A stretch of DNA of 64,000 bases from Chaenocephalus aceratus (taxonomy: Eukaryota > Chordata > Actinopteri > Perciformes > Channichthyidae). Below, in pieces: positions 24,130 to 36,499 of this stretch (positions are counted from its first letter, which is position 1; each line of letters begins with the position of its first letter). The notes beneath the pieces were generated by a model. The model worked only from the letters and a program-made list of their open reading frames with translations. It made no database searches and was not told the origin of the DNA. The position numbers were made by a program, and so were the translations under genes. The stretch lies in the NCBI GenBank assembly GCA_023974075.1, contig CM043788.1, positions 18,251,928 through 18,315,927 of the forward strand, read 5' to 3'.

Positions 24130-24869
24130 CTGGTCGGGACCAGGTTAGGTTGCAGGCTAAGAGCTCAACTCAGTGAAAGCACTGCCTGCTGACCAATCAG
24201 AGCTCAGTGTGCGGAGTTTAAAGCGATCAAGTCATATTACAGGAGAAAGGAAATACAGAAAGGCTGCCGTTGCAGGAAAGACGGCCGGCAAAAATCACCG
24301 ACTGTGTGAACGTGAACATTAATAGAATATCACCTCCCATCTTCAGAGCAATCTGACTATTATAACATTAGCGTTAAGAAAGCTTACTTAAATATCGGCC
24401 ACAACATAAGTAACCGGATCAGAGTACATTAAGTACAGTCCGCGGCATATCACTTCATAATGTATCATATATCTCCTTATCTGAGTCAGCTGAGCCGTAT
24501 CTGGCCGTGCAACACTCACAGTGTCACAGACTGTATGCAGAAGTATTATTTTAAGCAACACATTAAGTTGACGAAACACTCGAGACAAATGTAATTAAAG
24601 TCAGATCGTGTTTTCGGGGAAGTGATCATAAACACTTTTTCTTTTGCCAGCTGTATTCACCTTGCAGGTTCAGCTATGTGGCTTTCATCCTGGATAAAGT
24701 GTTTAAGTCATGGATGTTTAAAGTTTAACTTCTTCATTTTTGACTAGTAGGCCTATTAAAGTTCACTTTTCATTCAGGAAGTATGACGCTGCGCTGTCAG
24801 TGCGCTTCTCCATGTTTGTGATTGGTCGAATGCTCCAAATACCACCCCTTTCATGTGAACGCGCACCTA
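24130..24869 (-). mobile_element. CWG-target transposon copy 4b, truncated at both ends
   Basis: The sequence follows copy 3 from the palindrome CTGGTCGGGACCAGG to GTGAACGCGCACCTA. It lacks both terminal repeats. Small deletions occur at about 24615 relative to copy 3. Confidence 0.8.
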
Positions 24870-25348
24870 TATGAAACGATATGAAACAATGTGTGTAGGC
24901 TGTAAATACAAGCAACAAAAACAACCAGCAGCTTTAAAGTTTTGTTTTTTGTTATTGTTTAACATCACAAATATATTTTAGATCAACTTTATTTGACCAG
25001 ATTTAGCATTTAGTGTAAAAAGTAAAATGCTACCACAACTCCTAAGCTAACAGTCAGTGTGTTATAATAGCTCACTTCCTCCTAGCAAAAACCACACACA
25101 TATCCACGACCCTGACACAGCACATATGACAACATCAACAAGTTATACAGATACATCCTAAACAGAGGAGGCAAACATTATTGTTGAGTTATCTCATCCC
25201 CCTTAGGCCATTTGTGGCACGAGATGAGTGGAAAGTAAAGTAACCCACACTTTACAGTTTGGCACAACACTTAACATCATTAGTTATTATGTGTTGACCT
25301 CTTTTGTAGGCATGGTTATTTTGATTCTTGGTTTATTATGTTTTTGTA
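24870..25348. other. Unassigned AT-rich sequence
   Basis: No gene or repeat recognised. It ends at the target duplication of the hAT that follows. Confidence 0.45.
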
Positions 25349-25356
25349 TTTATAGG

Positions 25357-26125
25357 CAGTGCTTGAATTGGGCCGGTACTCACCGGTACGCAGTACCGGT
25401 GGCATCTCATGACGCATCTCATGACGCATCTCATGACGCATCTCATGACGCATCTCATGGCGCATCTATGATGCGCCGCAGCGATAGACTAGAGTAGAAA
25501 AGACATCACATAACGTTAGCATTTAAAAAATCTTAGCGTAGTTTAAATAACAGTGCGAAAAGACAGCGGTTGTCGCCGGACAAGGATTCCCTCTCTCCTT
25601 TCCTGCTGAAAGATGGTGAGTGTACTCAGGGACGAGGAGTCATTTAACCAGCCGCTAGTAGGAGTCAGGCTTTACTTTCTTTTATATCCATAAAGAAAAA
25701 GAAAATCTGTTTACAGTTGTTTCATATGGATGTTGAGAGGTATCCATAGGTATCCTTCATTTTGCTCTCAAAGTGCACCAGATTGATGCATCTAACTTCA
25801 ATATTTAAAAAAAAAAAAAAAAAAAAAAAAATCTTCCCGGGGGAGCATGCCCCCGGACCCCCCTAGAGGGTGTCAGGTCCATTCCCCAATTATAAAAATA
25901 GCACTTTACCACTGCACCCCCTCTAATCTCAGATGCACCCTGAGTCATTTTGTTTAGGTACAGTGAGCCTTTCTAAAATATACAGTAAAGAGACAAACCC
26001 ACCAGCATTATAGGATATACTATGACTTTGAGCCAAATGTTGTTTTTGGGCTGTATAAATAAATTGACTTGAAACAGTTGCTGATTTAGAGCACTGGCAC
26101 CTTTTTTATTCCAATTCAAGCACTG
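25357..26125. mobile_element. hAT-type non-autonomous element with internal minisatellite
   Basis: Terminal inverted repeats CAGTGCTTGAATTGG and CCAATTCAAGCACTG are perfect over 15 bp. An 8-bp duplication TTTATAGG flanks them (25349-25356, 26126-26133), which is the hAT signature. The 769-bp interior carries five copies of a 12-bp unit GCATCTCATGAC (about 25402-25460), a poly-A run at about 25808-25830 and a CCCGGGGGAGCATGCCCCCGG hairpin-like stretch near 25838. No transposase is encoded. Confidence 0.92.
25402..25466. repeat. 12-bp minisatellite inside the hAT element
   Basis: GCATCTCATGAC is repeated five times, the last with one change (GCATCTCATGGC). Translated rightward it gives repeated HDAS units, an effect of a 12-bp unit being a multiple of three rather than a sign of a gene. 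Confidence 0.9.
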
Positions 26126-26199
26126 TTTATAGGGTACATAAAAATCAAGTTTCCCCAAATAACTCATGTCCTTGTTGCGTTACTGCTTGGTCACTTTTC

Positions 26200-26368
26200 A
26201 CAGCCATAAGACATTAAGACACCCAGCAGCGGTTGGGGTTTAGTGCCTTGGTCAAAGGCACCACAGCAGTGCCCAGCCACCAGTAAACACTCCGTATTTT
26301 GTTTGGTCTGATCAGGACTTGAACCGTTCCCAAGCCAAGTCCCTACAGACTGAGCTACTACCACATGA
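26200..26368 (-). mobile_element. tRNA-derived SINE
   Basis: On the minus strand it begins GTGGTAGTAGCTCAGTCTGT (A box TAGCTCAGTCTGTAGG), then GGTTCAAGTCCTGATC (B box) at about 26320. The body includes TGGTGCCTTTGACCAAGGCA and CCGCTGCTGGGTGTC. This head and body type is common in percomorph fishes. Confidence 0.82.
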
Positions 26369-26379
26369 GAGAAGGTGTA

Positions 26380-28785
26380 AACAGGAAACATGGGATATGA
26401 CATAACTAATAAGCAGAAGCATCCTGAACATTTGTATTTTGGTTTCCTCTGATTTTATGTTGTTTCTGAAACACCCCTGGAACACAGGCCCAGCCCAGAG
26501 TTCCCAACTCCACTGATTGCACACCAAGGCCAAATATGTGCAGAGATAGAAAGCTGTGCGACCGGGGAACAGAGCGGTACAAGCACTCCCTCCAGCACAC
26601 AGGCAATCTGCAGAGAGCAGCGGTCAGGCTGCTCTTTCCTCCTTCAAATAAAACCAAGAACAACATGAAGCCCATCAACGTCAGCATCCATGCAGATGCA
26701 CAAAGCTATCAACTCTCTGCCTCTCTACCACGTTAATCTACTTGCCAGCTTAAAACTTTCAGTGTTACTGAAAACCCCTCCTACAACTTGAACAATTACA
26801 GAAAGTCTCACAGAAAGGGATCAGAGAAAGTCTTTTGACATGTCATTAGGTGTGCTCTGACAGGAAGGCAGGGAGGAGACTAAGTGCTGGATTGCTTCAG
26901 TTTTTCCTGGATCAACAGCATTTCTCCACAGCATTACTAATGTCTTCCCACAGCTCTGTGAGACAACTGCAACAACACTTTCATGTGCACTCACTCATCT
27001 CACAATCTATTCTACAGCTCAAACTTTTCTACTCACCACTCAGTCAGCGTGATTTTGTAGAAGTTTCATTCTGGCTCTGTAACTTTCTACATTGCTGCAC
27101 TGCAGTGATTGAGTGTTTCTGTAACAGGCTTTGTCCCGGACAAAAATAGTGTTTACACATTTCCGGTATATGTTTCCCCCCATTCTTCAGTGTTTTGTTT
27201 TGTGTCATATTAAAGATGATAATACGACCTTCCTCTTCCTGGGATCATCATTACTGTGATCATCACTGCTTAAGAGGATATCACGGAAACAGCAGGGTGC
27301 TCCTCTCTTCATAAGCAATTTCATTTCATTGAGTCTTTCTACTCACCACAAAGAGAGAGAAAGAACTTGACTCAGAGTCTGTCTGGCTCAAGCTACCCTG
27401 GGCATGATTTGGTACGCTAACATTAGCTGGTCCACCTTAAGCCCCCAGGAAGTGCGGCTGACGTAAAAGCAAACTTTCGTAGTGGCCAAACGGCGGTACT
27501 ACAAGGTCGGTGTATGTCAAGTGATGTCATTGGGCCTAAAAGGACTTTTTCCTTTTTCCTTAGATTGGAAAACAAACATCTGTATATATATTTTAGGTTA
27601 AAGGTAAATCAACTTCACATTAGGAACACTTCAAAAGCCCTCATCATTACAGTAGGTTATAAAAGTTGTAAAATGTGCTACAAGCAGAATTCAGAGTCAG
27701 CGAATTTGGAGTCGGTGCGTTAGTAAAATGCAAGTGGCACGTCTATGGTCCGGGTACTTTTTTCACTTTTGAGTGTCAGGTCATTCTTGGCTTCATGTGC
27801 CACTGAGCAACTTTCCTAGGACTGAAATGAAACTGCCATTGCTGAGCGGTAACGTTCAGCAAGAGAAAAAGCATGCATTTTACATGACTGAAAAAGGAGA
27901 AACTCCCTGCCTTTTGGCCACAATAACCATTGCATAAAAAATGGATTCTGTGATTTTCCTTCTTTGGAGGAAATCAAGATTATAACTGTATCATACCGTA
28001 GTACAAAATGACTAGCTGATACATTTGCTTATGGATAATGCTGAGTCAGCCATTACTTTCACAGGAGTAGACCTTTTTCAGGGCAGAATCAAAAGCACAT
28101 GTGGAATTGAATACATTGATAGAGCTCCTGTCTACCGTAATACATAAGGCCACCTGGGACACTTTAAATACCCATGCATTTAATGTATTTGATGAAATGA
28201 ATAGTCTTTGGGGAAAAAGTTACATTTTTGCCTTTGAGTTCTGGTTAATTTCCTTTGCACAGTCAGAGCTGTTTTGCTCACCACTTCGGCAACTGTCATA
28301 CTGGATGTAATCTTGTTTACTGCACTGTGTTTCTCATCAAGGAATGAGTAGAAGCCAAGTCATCATTGATGATGATGGACGTTTAGAACCGGCATCAATT
28401 CCAATTTTGGATTTTCTAAAGACAACCGGTAACCTCAATTCTATCTTTAAGAGAGTTACAGAATGTTGCGACAGTATAAACTCAGAGTATCAATTGTACA
28501 ATGTTAAGAAACTATGGCTCCACTGCTGTTTCTTATTATTAAGCCCTTGATGTCAGACCTGCAGTTCTAACATGACAAGTGCAAAGCAAATTGGAAAAGC
28601 CGAACATCAACATCTACAACAGCTGCTGCAGCAATCAGAACCAGCAGATAGTGTGTGTTCAGCTTCTCTGCAGACAACCTGATGCCATCTGCCTCAGCTG
28701 CACATCCATCTTCAGATGCCAGTAAATACTCTGTGTTAGAAATCTGCTTTACGGTTGTCTCCTACATTAATCAATCAAACACAGG
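26380..28785. other. Unassigned sequence, no gene seen
   Basis: Mixed sequence with short frames only. The frame at 26536-26736 has a GTERYKHSLQHTGNLQRAAV phrase that faintly recalls a LINE 3' coding end, but it is too short to call. Confidence 0.4.
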
Positions 28786-28789
28786 AAGA

Positions 28790-28915
28790 TTTTATTTCTT
28801 CTAGTCCAATATCACAAATGACACATTTGTCTCAGGGGTTATTACTGTTTGTACAGCATATGACACCCTCTGTCCTTAGAATGGACAAGGGAAAACTCAC
28901 CAAAAAAACAAGTTG
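28790..28915 (-). repeat. Dispersed fish repeat (same family as 36500-36650)
   Basis: On the minus strand it reads AGTTTTCCCTTGTCC then CTAAGGACAGAGGGTGTCAT, matching CTTAGGACAGAGGGTGTCGT at 36619-36638. It is an internal fragment. Confidence 0.6.
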
Positions 28916-28999
28916 TGTGTATAGATTAAAATAGATAATACAATTACAATATGGACAACCCAAAGGATGATAATGTCAAAAATATGGATGGGGGTGGAT

Positions 29000-29291
29000 T
29001 AGGGCTGCTCGATTATGGCAAAAATCATAATCTCGATTATTTGGGTCAATAATTGATATCACGATTATTTAAAACGATTATCCATTTACTTTGAAAACAT
29101 CCATTTATTGAAAAAAAAAAGTTCAACAGTTGATTACCCTGAACTTTAAGTATAATTCAACTGAATTTTTTTTTTTTATTATTTTTTAAAAATTACATAA
29201 ATAATCGTTTTATTTCGATTATGTTCTTTTTATAATCGTTGCAAGCCAAAATCGTAATTGCGATTAAAATACGATTAATTGAGCAGCCCTA
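29000..29291. mobile_element. hAT-type MITE with AATCG repeats
   Basis: Ends TAGGGCTGCTCGATTA and TAATTGAGCAGCCCTA are near-perfect inverted repeats. An 8-bp duplication GGGTGGAT flanks the 292-bp element (28992-28999, 29292-29299). The interior is rich in CGATTAT and its inverse, which gives strong self-complementarity. Confidence 0.93.
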
Positions 29292-29299
29292 GGGTGGAT

Positions 29300-29728
29300 G
29301 TCAAAAATCGTTCAGGTGTTGCCAAAAAATATTAACTTTGAAATCAAGCAGGACCACAGCACATTATTACTTCATCACATAATTCCTAAAGCATAAATTG
29401 TTGCTATAACCATGAGGTAAGAGTGATGGGACTGCAACACACTTATATCTTAGCATCCCCTTGAGATATAGCTGCAGTATAGAGCTGGGGTCAGATGATG
29501 GGAAGGAGAGGGGATATCACTTGGGCATTTGCAGTGGGGAAATCCTGCCGAAACTGGGGGCGTCATCCAACAAACTACTTGATAGCATCTAACATGTGCT
29601 TTAGCAGCTAGCATGCTACTGCCCCATGCTAACTGACACATGTCACTTGCATTGTATTGACTTGAGACACACTTCCACCTGATCAGTTTAGAAAGAAGCA
29701 CTTTAAAATATGAACACACACAAGCAGG
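29300..29728. other. Unassigned sequence
   Basis: No gene or known repeat recognised between the hAT MITE and the TTAA element. Confidence 0.45.
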
Positions 29729-29732
29729 TTAA

Positions 29733-30040
29733 AGGTGGGGTAGGTAATTCACTTCAGAAACACTTTTTGTTATATTCCATGGAATGCTCTTAACATCCCG
29801 ATAGCAATGAATTCATTAAATGCTTTGACAATAAATACATTAAAAAAATTCATCTGTGGAAGCCGTAGTACTGTAAAAAGCACGACCAGTTATTTTAGCC
29901 GGCCCGGCACATTGGTCATGTGCACGTTCGTGTGTGTTGGAGGAGGGGCTCTGTAAGGAAGTCTGAAGGAAGGGGCAGACTGCATACTTTCAGATTCTAG
30001 TGCACTCGAGCTGGTTTCTCCATTCTTACCTACCCTACAT
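29733..30040. mobile_element. TTAA-target MITE
   Basis: TTAA occurs on both sides (29729-29732, 30041-30044). Ends AGGTGGGGTAGGTAA and TTACCTACCCTACAT are inverted repeats. A TTAA target suggests piggyBac or Kolobok ancestry. The same right end appears at 14880-14915. Confidence 0.8.
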
Positions 30041-30059
30041 TTAAGTCACATTGTCACTG

Positions 30060-31530
30060 TTTATGAACTAATTACTTTAGATGTTGTTTGCTACATCAAA
30101 TTATACGATATGTGAATGTGTACACATTTACCTATGCCCCCATGTATCCAAATATCAATTTCTACAGATGTAATACTTCAACTTGACAAAGCCTCCAAGA
30201 ATAGTCCACCAGCAAAGAGTGTGAGCATGTTTCTTACAACCCACTACGTATGTTGTTAATCCCTGTAGGCCACAGTGAGTAAAAGCCCCATAACCTGTTC
30301 AAATACTTCTGTGGTACAACTGAGGTAATAAAAGCAAAGCCTCACAGCTGAACAGTCCTGAGTTAGGGTGTAATACATATTCATCATCACTCACAAGCAT
30401 CTTGCAACAGTTTTTTAAGACATCCCAGAAGTATTCAGAGTGATACGGTGAGTGATTTCAAATTCCAGACTACCATTAGCAGAATTATTTGTTTTAGAGG
30501 AAGGGCCTGGAAGGTATTGCTTTCATATTTCTTGTTGTGAACACTGGCAGCAGTGCTGAGTAAGGGTAAAATACCAGGCAGACTTGAAATTGGTTTACAT
30601 AACATCCACAAATATAGAAGGAATATGGCCATCACATCTTCAAAGTGCTAGTAGAAATGTCCAAAAAACACTTCTGCAGATTTTCTGTTTTTGATGATTT
30701 GCAGTAAATGTTGTTTGAGCACTAAGAAGTTATTTGCTCTAAAAAATGCATCTACCATTAACGCTCAAAGGAGTTTTCTACTAGACTGTGGGAGGAGGGT
30801 TTATCTGACCTTGTCACATAAACACATTTATATTCTTGTTTATGGGTACATAATTGCTTTTTTGAGGAAAAAGTCTTAATTTGAGTTATGCAGAAACTGA
30901 TATTATAATAGCCGTGCATGTGATAATGGTCGTGGATGTAAAAATAATGAAAACTGAAAAGTGTTGCATGCAACAAATACACGCAACACAACTATTGTAA
31001 ATAATGTTGGGAACATAGGATAAGAGAGCTCACAATGGACATCCCATCCCATTGCTTTCTTTGGCGATCTTCCCACTCTCAACATCTCCAAACTTTCATT
31101 CTCATGGCAATAACTGTTGCAAAGAAAACTAGTTTACTAAACTGGGAAGGCAGAACAAAATGATCAACTAACCATCGTCTCAATCATTTAACAGATCAGG
31201 CAAACCTTGATAAACTCTCTTCAAACCTTAATGACAATATCAATTCATGACATTTAAATAACACCTGGTCCCCTTCCCTGCAGTACATCCAGAGCTGATT
31301 CCTCTTTACACCAGCATGGCCAAACCCCCTACACAACAAGAGAACATCTTGAAGTGATAAAATAGCACAATATTATAAGACTTATTTCCTCCTTTTTCTT
31401 CTAGCGGTTTTGTTATTGAATTTTTGTTATGTATTGTTTTTATTGTTTACATTGATTTAATATTATTTTTTCTTTCTTTCCATATTGCTTCTTAAAAATC
31501 TAAAATTATATCAAAAAAGTTTTTAAAAAA
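30060..31530. other. Unassigned AT-rich sequence
   Basis: No gene or repeat recognised. Stops are dense in all frames. Confidence 0.4.
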
Positions 31531-31532
31531 AG

Positions 31533-31955
31533 AAAACATTTTACATTACATTACATTACATTGCATTTAGCTGACGCTTTTATCCAAAGCGACTTACAAT
31601 AAGTACATTCGACCAGGAAGACACAACCTTGAAGAAAACAGAATCATATAAGTACATCAGGTTTCATAGAGCCAAGTATTTCAAGTGCTACTCAACTGGC
31701 TTTAGATAAGCCAGCCCTTTATTAGTATATAAGTGCTCTGTTAGCAGTTCTTTGTTAGTAATTCTATCGCTCGAGGTGGAGTCGAAAGAGATGAGTTTTC
31801 AGTCTGCGCCGGAAGATGTGCAGGCTTTCTGCTGTCCTGATGTCAATGGGGAGCTCATTCCACCATCTTGGAGCCAGGATAGCAAACCCACGTGTTTTTG
31901 CTGATGGGAACTTGGGTCCCCCTCGCAGCGAGGGTGCAGCGAGTTCTTCCATTTA
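31533..31955 (-). mobile_element. L2-type LINE, 3' end
   Basis: On the minus strand, 31952-31764 codes for the end of a non-LTR reverse transcriptase ORF: FAILAPRWWNELPIDIRTAE then SLHIFRRRLKTHLF, the common C-terminal motif of L2/CR1-like LINEs, with a stop after about 60 residues. The 3' UTR follows and ends in GTCGCTTTGGATAAAAGCGT, AGCTAAATGCAATG and a (TGTAA)n tail (31541-31565). It is 5'-truncated, as most LINE copies are. Confidence 0.85.
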
Positions 31956-32243
31956 GGAAGAAAACAAAGCATCAAAATGTAAGAATAACTTTGTTTGTTG
32001 GCTTTTTGCCACAGCAAAGGTAAAGTACATTTTTACATGTTACTGAAATTGTTGCTAAAAGAGTAAACCTTAACAAGAATGTTACAGCAGGAGAGTGAAA
32101 CATACATTTAATTTCACTCTAAAGCTCCTTAAAGCCAAAGGAAGCCTCAGACTTAGCTCATAATTCTCTGCAGGCTTTTAAAGACATTGTTATTATAACA
32201 ATATTGATTTTAGCAACGTTTTATTTTCTTTATTTCTCTAACT

Positions 32244-32676
32244 CTAAAGAAGCCCTATTAAACTTTCGGGTTTTTATTTTCCTGTAGTGTGTTTTTGTGT
32301 AGTAAAGGCTAAGATCCCAAAGTTTCCTCCCCCCTGTCTGAAACGCCTCCATTCAATTCCTTTGTTTATCTTAGTAACATAGTGACATCACTACCTAACA
32401 CTCGCCCTTCTATTGGCCAGCGCTCCAACACATTGTAGGCGATAGGCTAAGGGGCGGGACATCTCTAAGTGGTTGACCAATCACAACACAACCGGCCAGC
32501 TAACCAATCAGAGCAGACTGGGCTCTGGTTTCAGACAGAGGGTGAAAAGAGGTGCTGCAGCACAGGCAGTATGAGAAAAATAAAGAGCTTTTTGAACATT
32601 AAAGCATGGAGACATGTCACAGTAGAGACACTACACCAACATTTACCTGGAAATTAGCAAAGTAGGGCCCCTTTAA
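32244..32676. mobile_element. TTAA-type MITE, family with 56010-56629
   Basis: Left end CTAAAGAAGCCCTATTA and right end GTAGGGCCCCTTTAA are inverted. The interior shares long phrases with the copy at 56010 (ATTGGCCAGCGCTCCAACAC, ACCAATCAGAGCAGAC, AATAAAGAGCTTTTTGAACA). The left target base has changed (CTAA rather than TTAA). Confidence 0.82.
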
Positions 32677-32679
32677 TGC

Positions 32680-34205
32680 TTGCTTGAAAGCTGCAGTGGT
32701 CTTCAGTTTAGTAGATAAGTTAGGTTAACGTTATTGATCCCAATGTGGGAAATTGTATTGTCACAACAGCATGTAAACAATTGCATTTTATTTGAATTAA
32801 AAACGTTTAATTTAATCAAATATATCAGAAAAGTAACAGAAAGAGTAAGTATATATATCAAGTATAACATGAAATAAACTGTACATATTTACACATCTAC
32901 AGTAAAAGTTCTATATCTAAAGAGTATCTATATACTACTACTTGTATCATAGTCAGAGTCATTTTGTATACACTTTAATAGACAGAATACATGTGTATAC
33001 TCTATGATAGACTGCAGCTTTTACATACACATTATAACTAATTACCAACAGCAATTTATGAACGTAATAAAGGAAGGAATGTGTGTGAATATGTGCAGCT
33101 GGACTATGTCCAACAACACAAACACTGAGTGTGAGGGGATTATGTGTGTGATAACGTGACTGCATTATCTACCTAATGTATACTGCATGTTGTAACTACT
33201 TTACTTTACAAGGATCCAGACTCCTGAATGTCTGGCCAGTAAAAATTAAACTACTGAGCGCTGTGCGCTCTCTGAGCCCTGAGCTCGTTACATTGATTAC
33301 TGGAAGCGTTGACAGCAGTTGTTCTCTCAGGTCATCTCATCGTCTGACAGCAATTCAAATAATGCAAGCAAATGGTTATGGCAGGCCATATCAGGATAAC
33401 ATCCTGAACACACTGTACCTGCTTTAGTTACAAGACACTGGTAATGTACAGCTCAGAGTGAAAGTTGTTTTTTATTATAATTCTTTCACGTATATCTAAA
33501 ACAGATGTATGTATGGGGGCCGACAGGTGCAAACGTGCTACAACGGCCCATAGCACTTCCATTAGTAGAAACACGCTGCAGATTCAGAAACGATGCAAAT
33601 ATAAAAACACAAATGAGCCAACACACATGCCAATGAAGTAACATCTTCAATAACTTCACAACACAGCATTGAGAACATTCACCCTACATGACGAAACAGA
33701 GTTGGTAAATGTTTTCTAAATTCTGTTTTTCATTGTCCCGTTGTGTTTTGAGCTTCTTGCAGCATTTTTTACTTGCAGTGTTTTGTGTTTGCAGCTTTTA
33801 GTTTATGAAGTGCTTTTAGTAAACCCTGCGCATGCTTCGTCAAGTTTGTGAATGATTTCTAAAGGTGCATATCTTCTGAAGTTGGTCAAGATGTTTCTTC
33901 ATTTACATGTTTTTGTTACTGCAGCACATTTCTTGTATTGGAAGTGTTTTAGGAGGTTGTAGCGCAGTTAATAAGAAAATGTTATTAAATGTAACTCCGC
34001 CAAACAGCATGCTGGGTACAGTCTGCCCACATGGATATAGGCGTAAACACCATGCACATACACCCCAGCTCAGAGCCCTATTGTTCATATCTGATTGGCC
34101 TAGTCAATTTGATAATGACTGCATTGTATTTTTAATTATATTTAGAAAAACAATTAGCCATGTGTGTGAGTGTTTGCATGTGTGGTTATATGTAACTATT
34201 TTAGC
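32680..34205. other. Unassigned sequence
   Basis: No gene recognised. GTTATTGATCCCAATGTGGG at about 32730 resembles a common fish LINE/SINE end, and GGGGCCGACAGGTGC near 33516 looks like a transposon end, but I could not find their partners. Confidence 0.4.
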
Positions 34206-34210
34206 ATTTT

Positions 34211-34501
34211 GTAAATGGACTGCATTTATACAGCGCTTTGCTGGTCTTTGCCACCCCTCAAAGCACTTTACATACACAAGTCAGCATTCACCAATCACAG
34301 CCATTCATACAGTACAGAGGTTGAGACTGTCATACAAGGTGCCACCTGCTTAAGATGACTATTGACTAACTTTCAGTCACACACACACACGTACATACAT
34401 TGGCTGTACCATCTGGACATGTCGACTGCGGGTTCTGGGTATCGAACTAACAAACTTGGAATTAGAGGATGACCATCTACCTCATGAGCCACAAGAGCCC
34501 C
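34211..34501 (-). mobile_element. tRNA-derived SINE, GTAAATGGACTG tail family
   Basis: On the minus strand it starts GGGGCTCTTGTGGCTCATGA (A box TGGCTCATGAGGTAGA) and has B box TTAGTTCGATACCC near 34440. It ends at AAAGCGCTGTATAAATGCAG then TCCATTTAC. A (CA)n tract lies inside (34378-34390). It is nearly full-length, and 7662-7830 is a truncated relative. Confidence 0.85.
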
Positions 34502-34509
34502 AACTAAGG

Positions 34510-35535
34510 CTAATGTTGGGACAAGTGTGATGAATGAGTCTCTTTACTTGATGAGTCATTGTCTAAATCTTTGTTCTATCATTTTCCTCCTCAGATTCTG
34601 AAAAGAAGTTAATTATTGAAAGCTTTTGGATCTGTCTTTCTATTGACAGCAGTGGCACTTAATACTTCACATAAAGTGCTGCTGGACTGCCATTGCACTC
34701 TTTCCCTAATGATCATAAGCAAATCACAGAAATGGGTTTCAGTTGGGTTAATATGCATTCATTTCCATCAGCTATAATGGGCAAATGATGTGTTCAGAAA
34801 GAAAAAAGCAGAAAGTGGACACTCTCTGTTGCAAATTAACGTCTAACTACACAGATGACTGTAAATTCAGAATTAAGCTTACAGTAACCTATTAGAGAGA
34901 AAACAAATCATATGTTTGTTGGCTGTTCCGACCTCCTAACAAGTTTTTGGATGTTTCCAGCCATTCTCCTAAAGCCAGACAGAATTCAAAGAAACTTGTC
35001 AAAATAGCTTAAAAAATGAATTATTTGTTGTTAATGATTAACACATGGACGTGGTTGTACTTTCAGATGCTGTGTAAATAAGATGTATTATAGTAAACTA
35101 CATTTTGTTACCCTTTTTTGTTTATGGTTGGATCTAGCAACAGCATGATGTATAATGTATTCATGTGGTGCAAATAGAGCAAGAGAGCTCAGCAAACACA
35201 CGATTATGCTGCTCAATGTCTGCTTAACAACTGCTGCTGTTTTTTAAATACTGTATAAAAAAACACAAAAACAGAAATGTATGAATGCATAATATTATTT
35301 TTGTTTTTTAATGTTACTTGTTCATTTTAACCCCATTGACTGTAGATATTTATTTGTGGACTATGGTTTTAAAGCCTAGAGTATGGCTGTTGCCATCTGT
35401 TTTGTTGTATTCATCAAAAGGGTGTGGAACACTTTTCATGACCATGAACGTTGCTCAGTGGTCAATGAAGCCAAAACAGCCTTGAGGAAATAAAACTTGA
35501 TTTATTCTGGTTATCTTTCCTTTTGCATCCCTTTT
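34510..35535. other. Unassigned AT-rich sequence
   Basis: No gene or repeat recognised. Confidence 0.4.
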
Positions 35536-35784
35536 CCTAGGAATGGTATTCTCATGACACTCATTTTTTAAAAATTATCATCCGATAAAACAGACCAGTC
35601 TGTGCCAGTCTCTCTTTTTTTTTTTTAATCCGATGACATTATCAGTGATTTTAAACTGATTATATACCGAAATAACATCAACACTGTGGGCGCCGCCATT
35701 TCCCGGACGTGACGTAATCCATGCGTTTGGTTTTCGAAGACACGTTGATCTCCATGTTATTTACTGTAGTTTCTCTCTTCAAAT

Positions 35785-36158
35785 ATGCCTCACTGTATCG
35801 CGAAATATTGCCATAATTCGGATAGGAACAATCCACGGAATGCTCGGTTCCATCTGTTGCCAAAAGGTAAGCGAAGAAGTACATTCGGAGGCAGTGGCTA
35901 GCGAAATGTGGCCGGCCCGAACCGAGAGATTTACAGGCTCATGTATGCAGCGAACATTTCACATTTCCGGACGACTACTCTGAGAGTATGATCAAACATA
36001 ACATGGGATTTAAAGAACAACCATTACTCAATGGAGATGCAGTACCATCGGTCTTTCTGGTGTCATCACCGACCAGGACACCAGTTCGGCCAGTAGAGAA
36101 ATCGCCCTCTGCAAGTGTGAAGCGACGGGGGAGCAGAAGTAGTGCTCGGAGGAATAAG
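35785..36158 (+). pseudogene. THAP zinc-finger domain exon with one frameshift
   Basis: From ATG 35785 the frame reads MPHCIAKYCHNSDRNNPRNA then RFHLLPKG. After a shift of frame at about 35868-35882 it continues IRRQWLAKCGRPEPRDLQAH then VCSEHF and DAVPSVF. These are the parts of a THAP C2CH zinc finger: Cys-x4-Cys, the Trp, Cys-x2-His, and an AVPxxF box. A basic Ser/Arg tail follows, to a possible donor AAG|GTATGT at 36156-36164. THAP domains bind DNA and occur in host regulators and in P-element and Kolobok transposases. No transposase core follows. The setting (repeat at 36500, TTAA-like end near 36970) favours a transposon relic, but a host exon with a sequencing error is possible. Confidence 0.65.
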
Positions 36159-36499
36159 GTATGTTATAGCGCATTTCCATTGCAGCGGCTAGCCCCGTTT
36201 TAACGTCCTTTAGCGTCCAGGCCAGGACAGTTTTTGGTGGCCTTTCCATATAGCGTAGTACTGGCTAGTGTGTATTTTACCCCAGTTTTTTCCGGCCCCA
36301 TAAAATCGTGATTCTATGGCCAGGGACAACGAAGCTGAGTATGCTAAACTAGAGAGGGAATCGCTAGCAAGGGTGGTACTACATGCATACATATAGTATC
36401 TTATATCATCTTCCCATTATACACACATGCATTTCCAAACATTTGGACTACCTATGTTGCAAATGTATTATCTTTTCAATTTACACACGGCATCTATTG

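Noticed and set aside
25228..25497. 89-codon plus frame with HDAS repeats
   Set aside because: The repeats come from the 12-bp minisatellite inside a hAT, and the frame crosses the element boundary.
33907..34353. 148-codon plus frame
   Set aside because: Its last part runs into a SINE and no domain is visible, so it is a chance frame.
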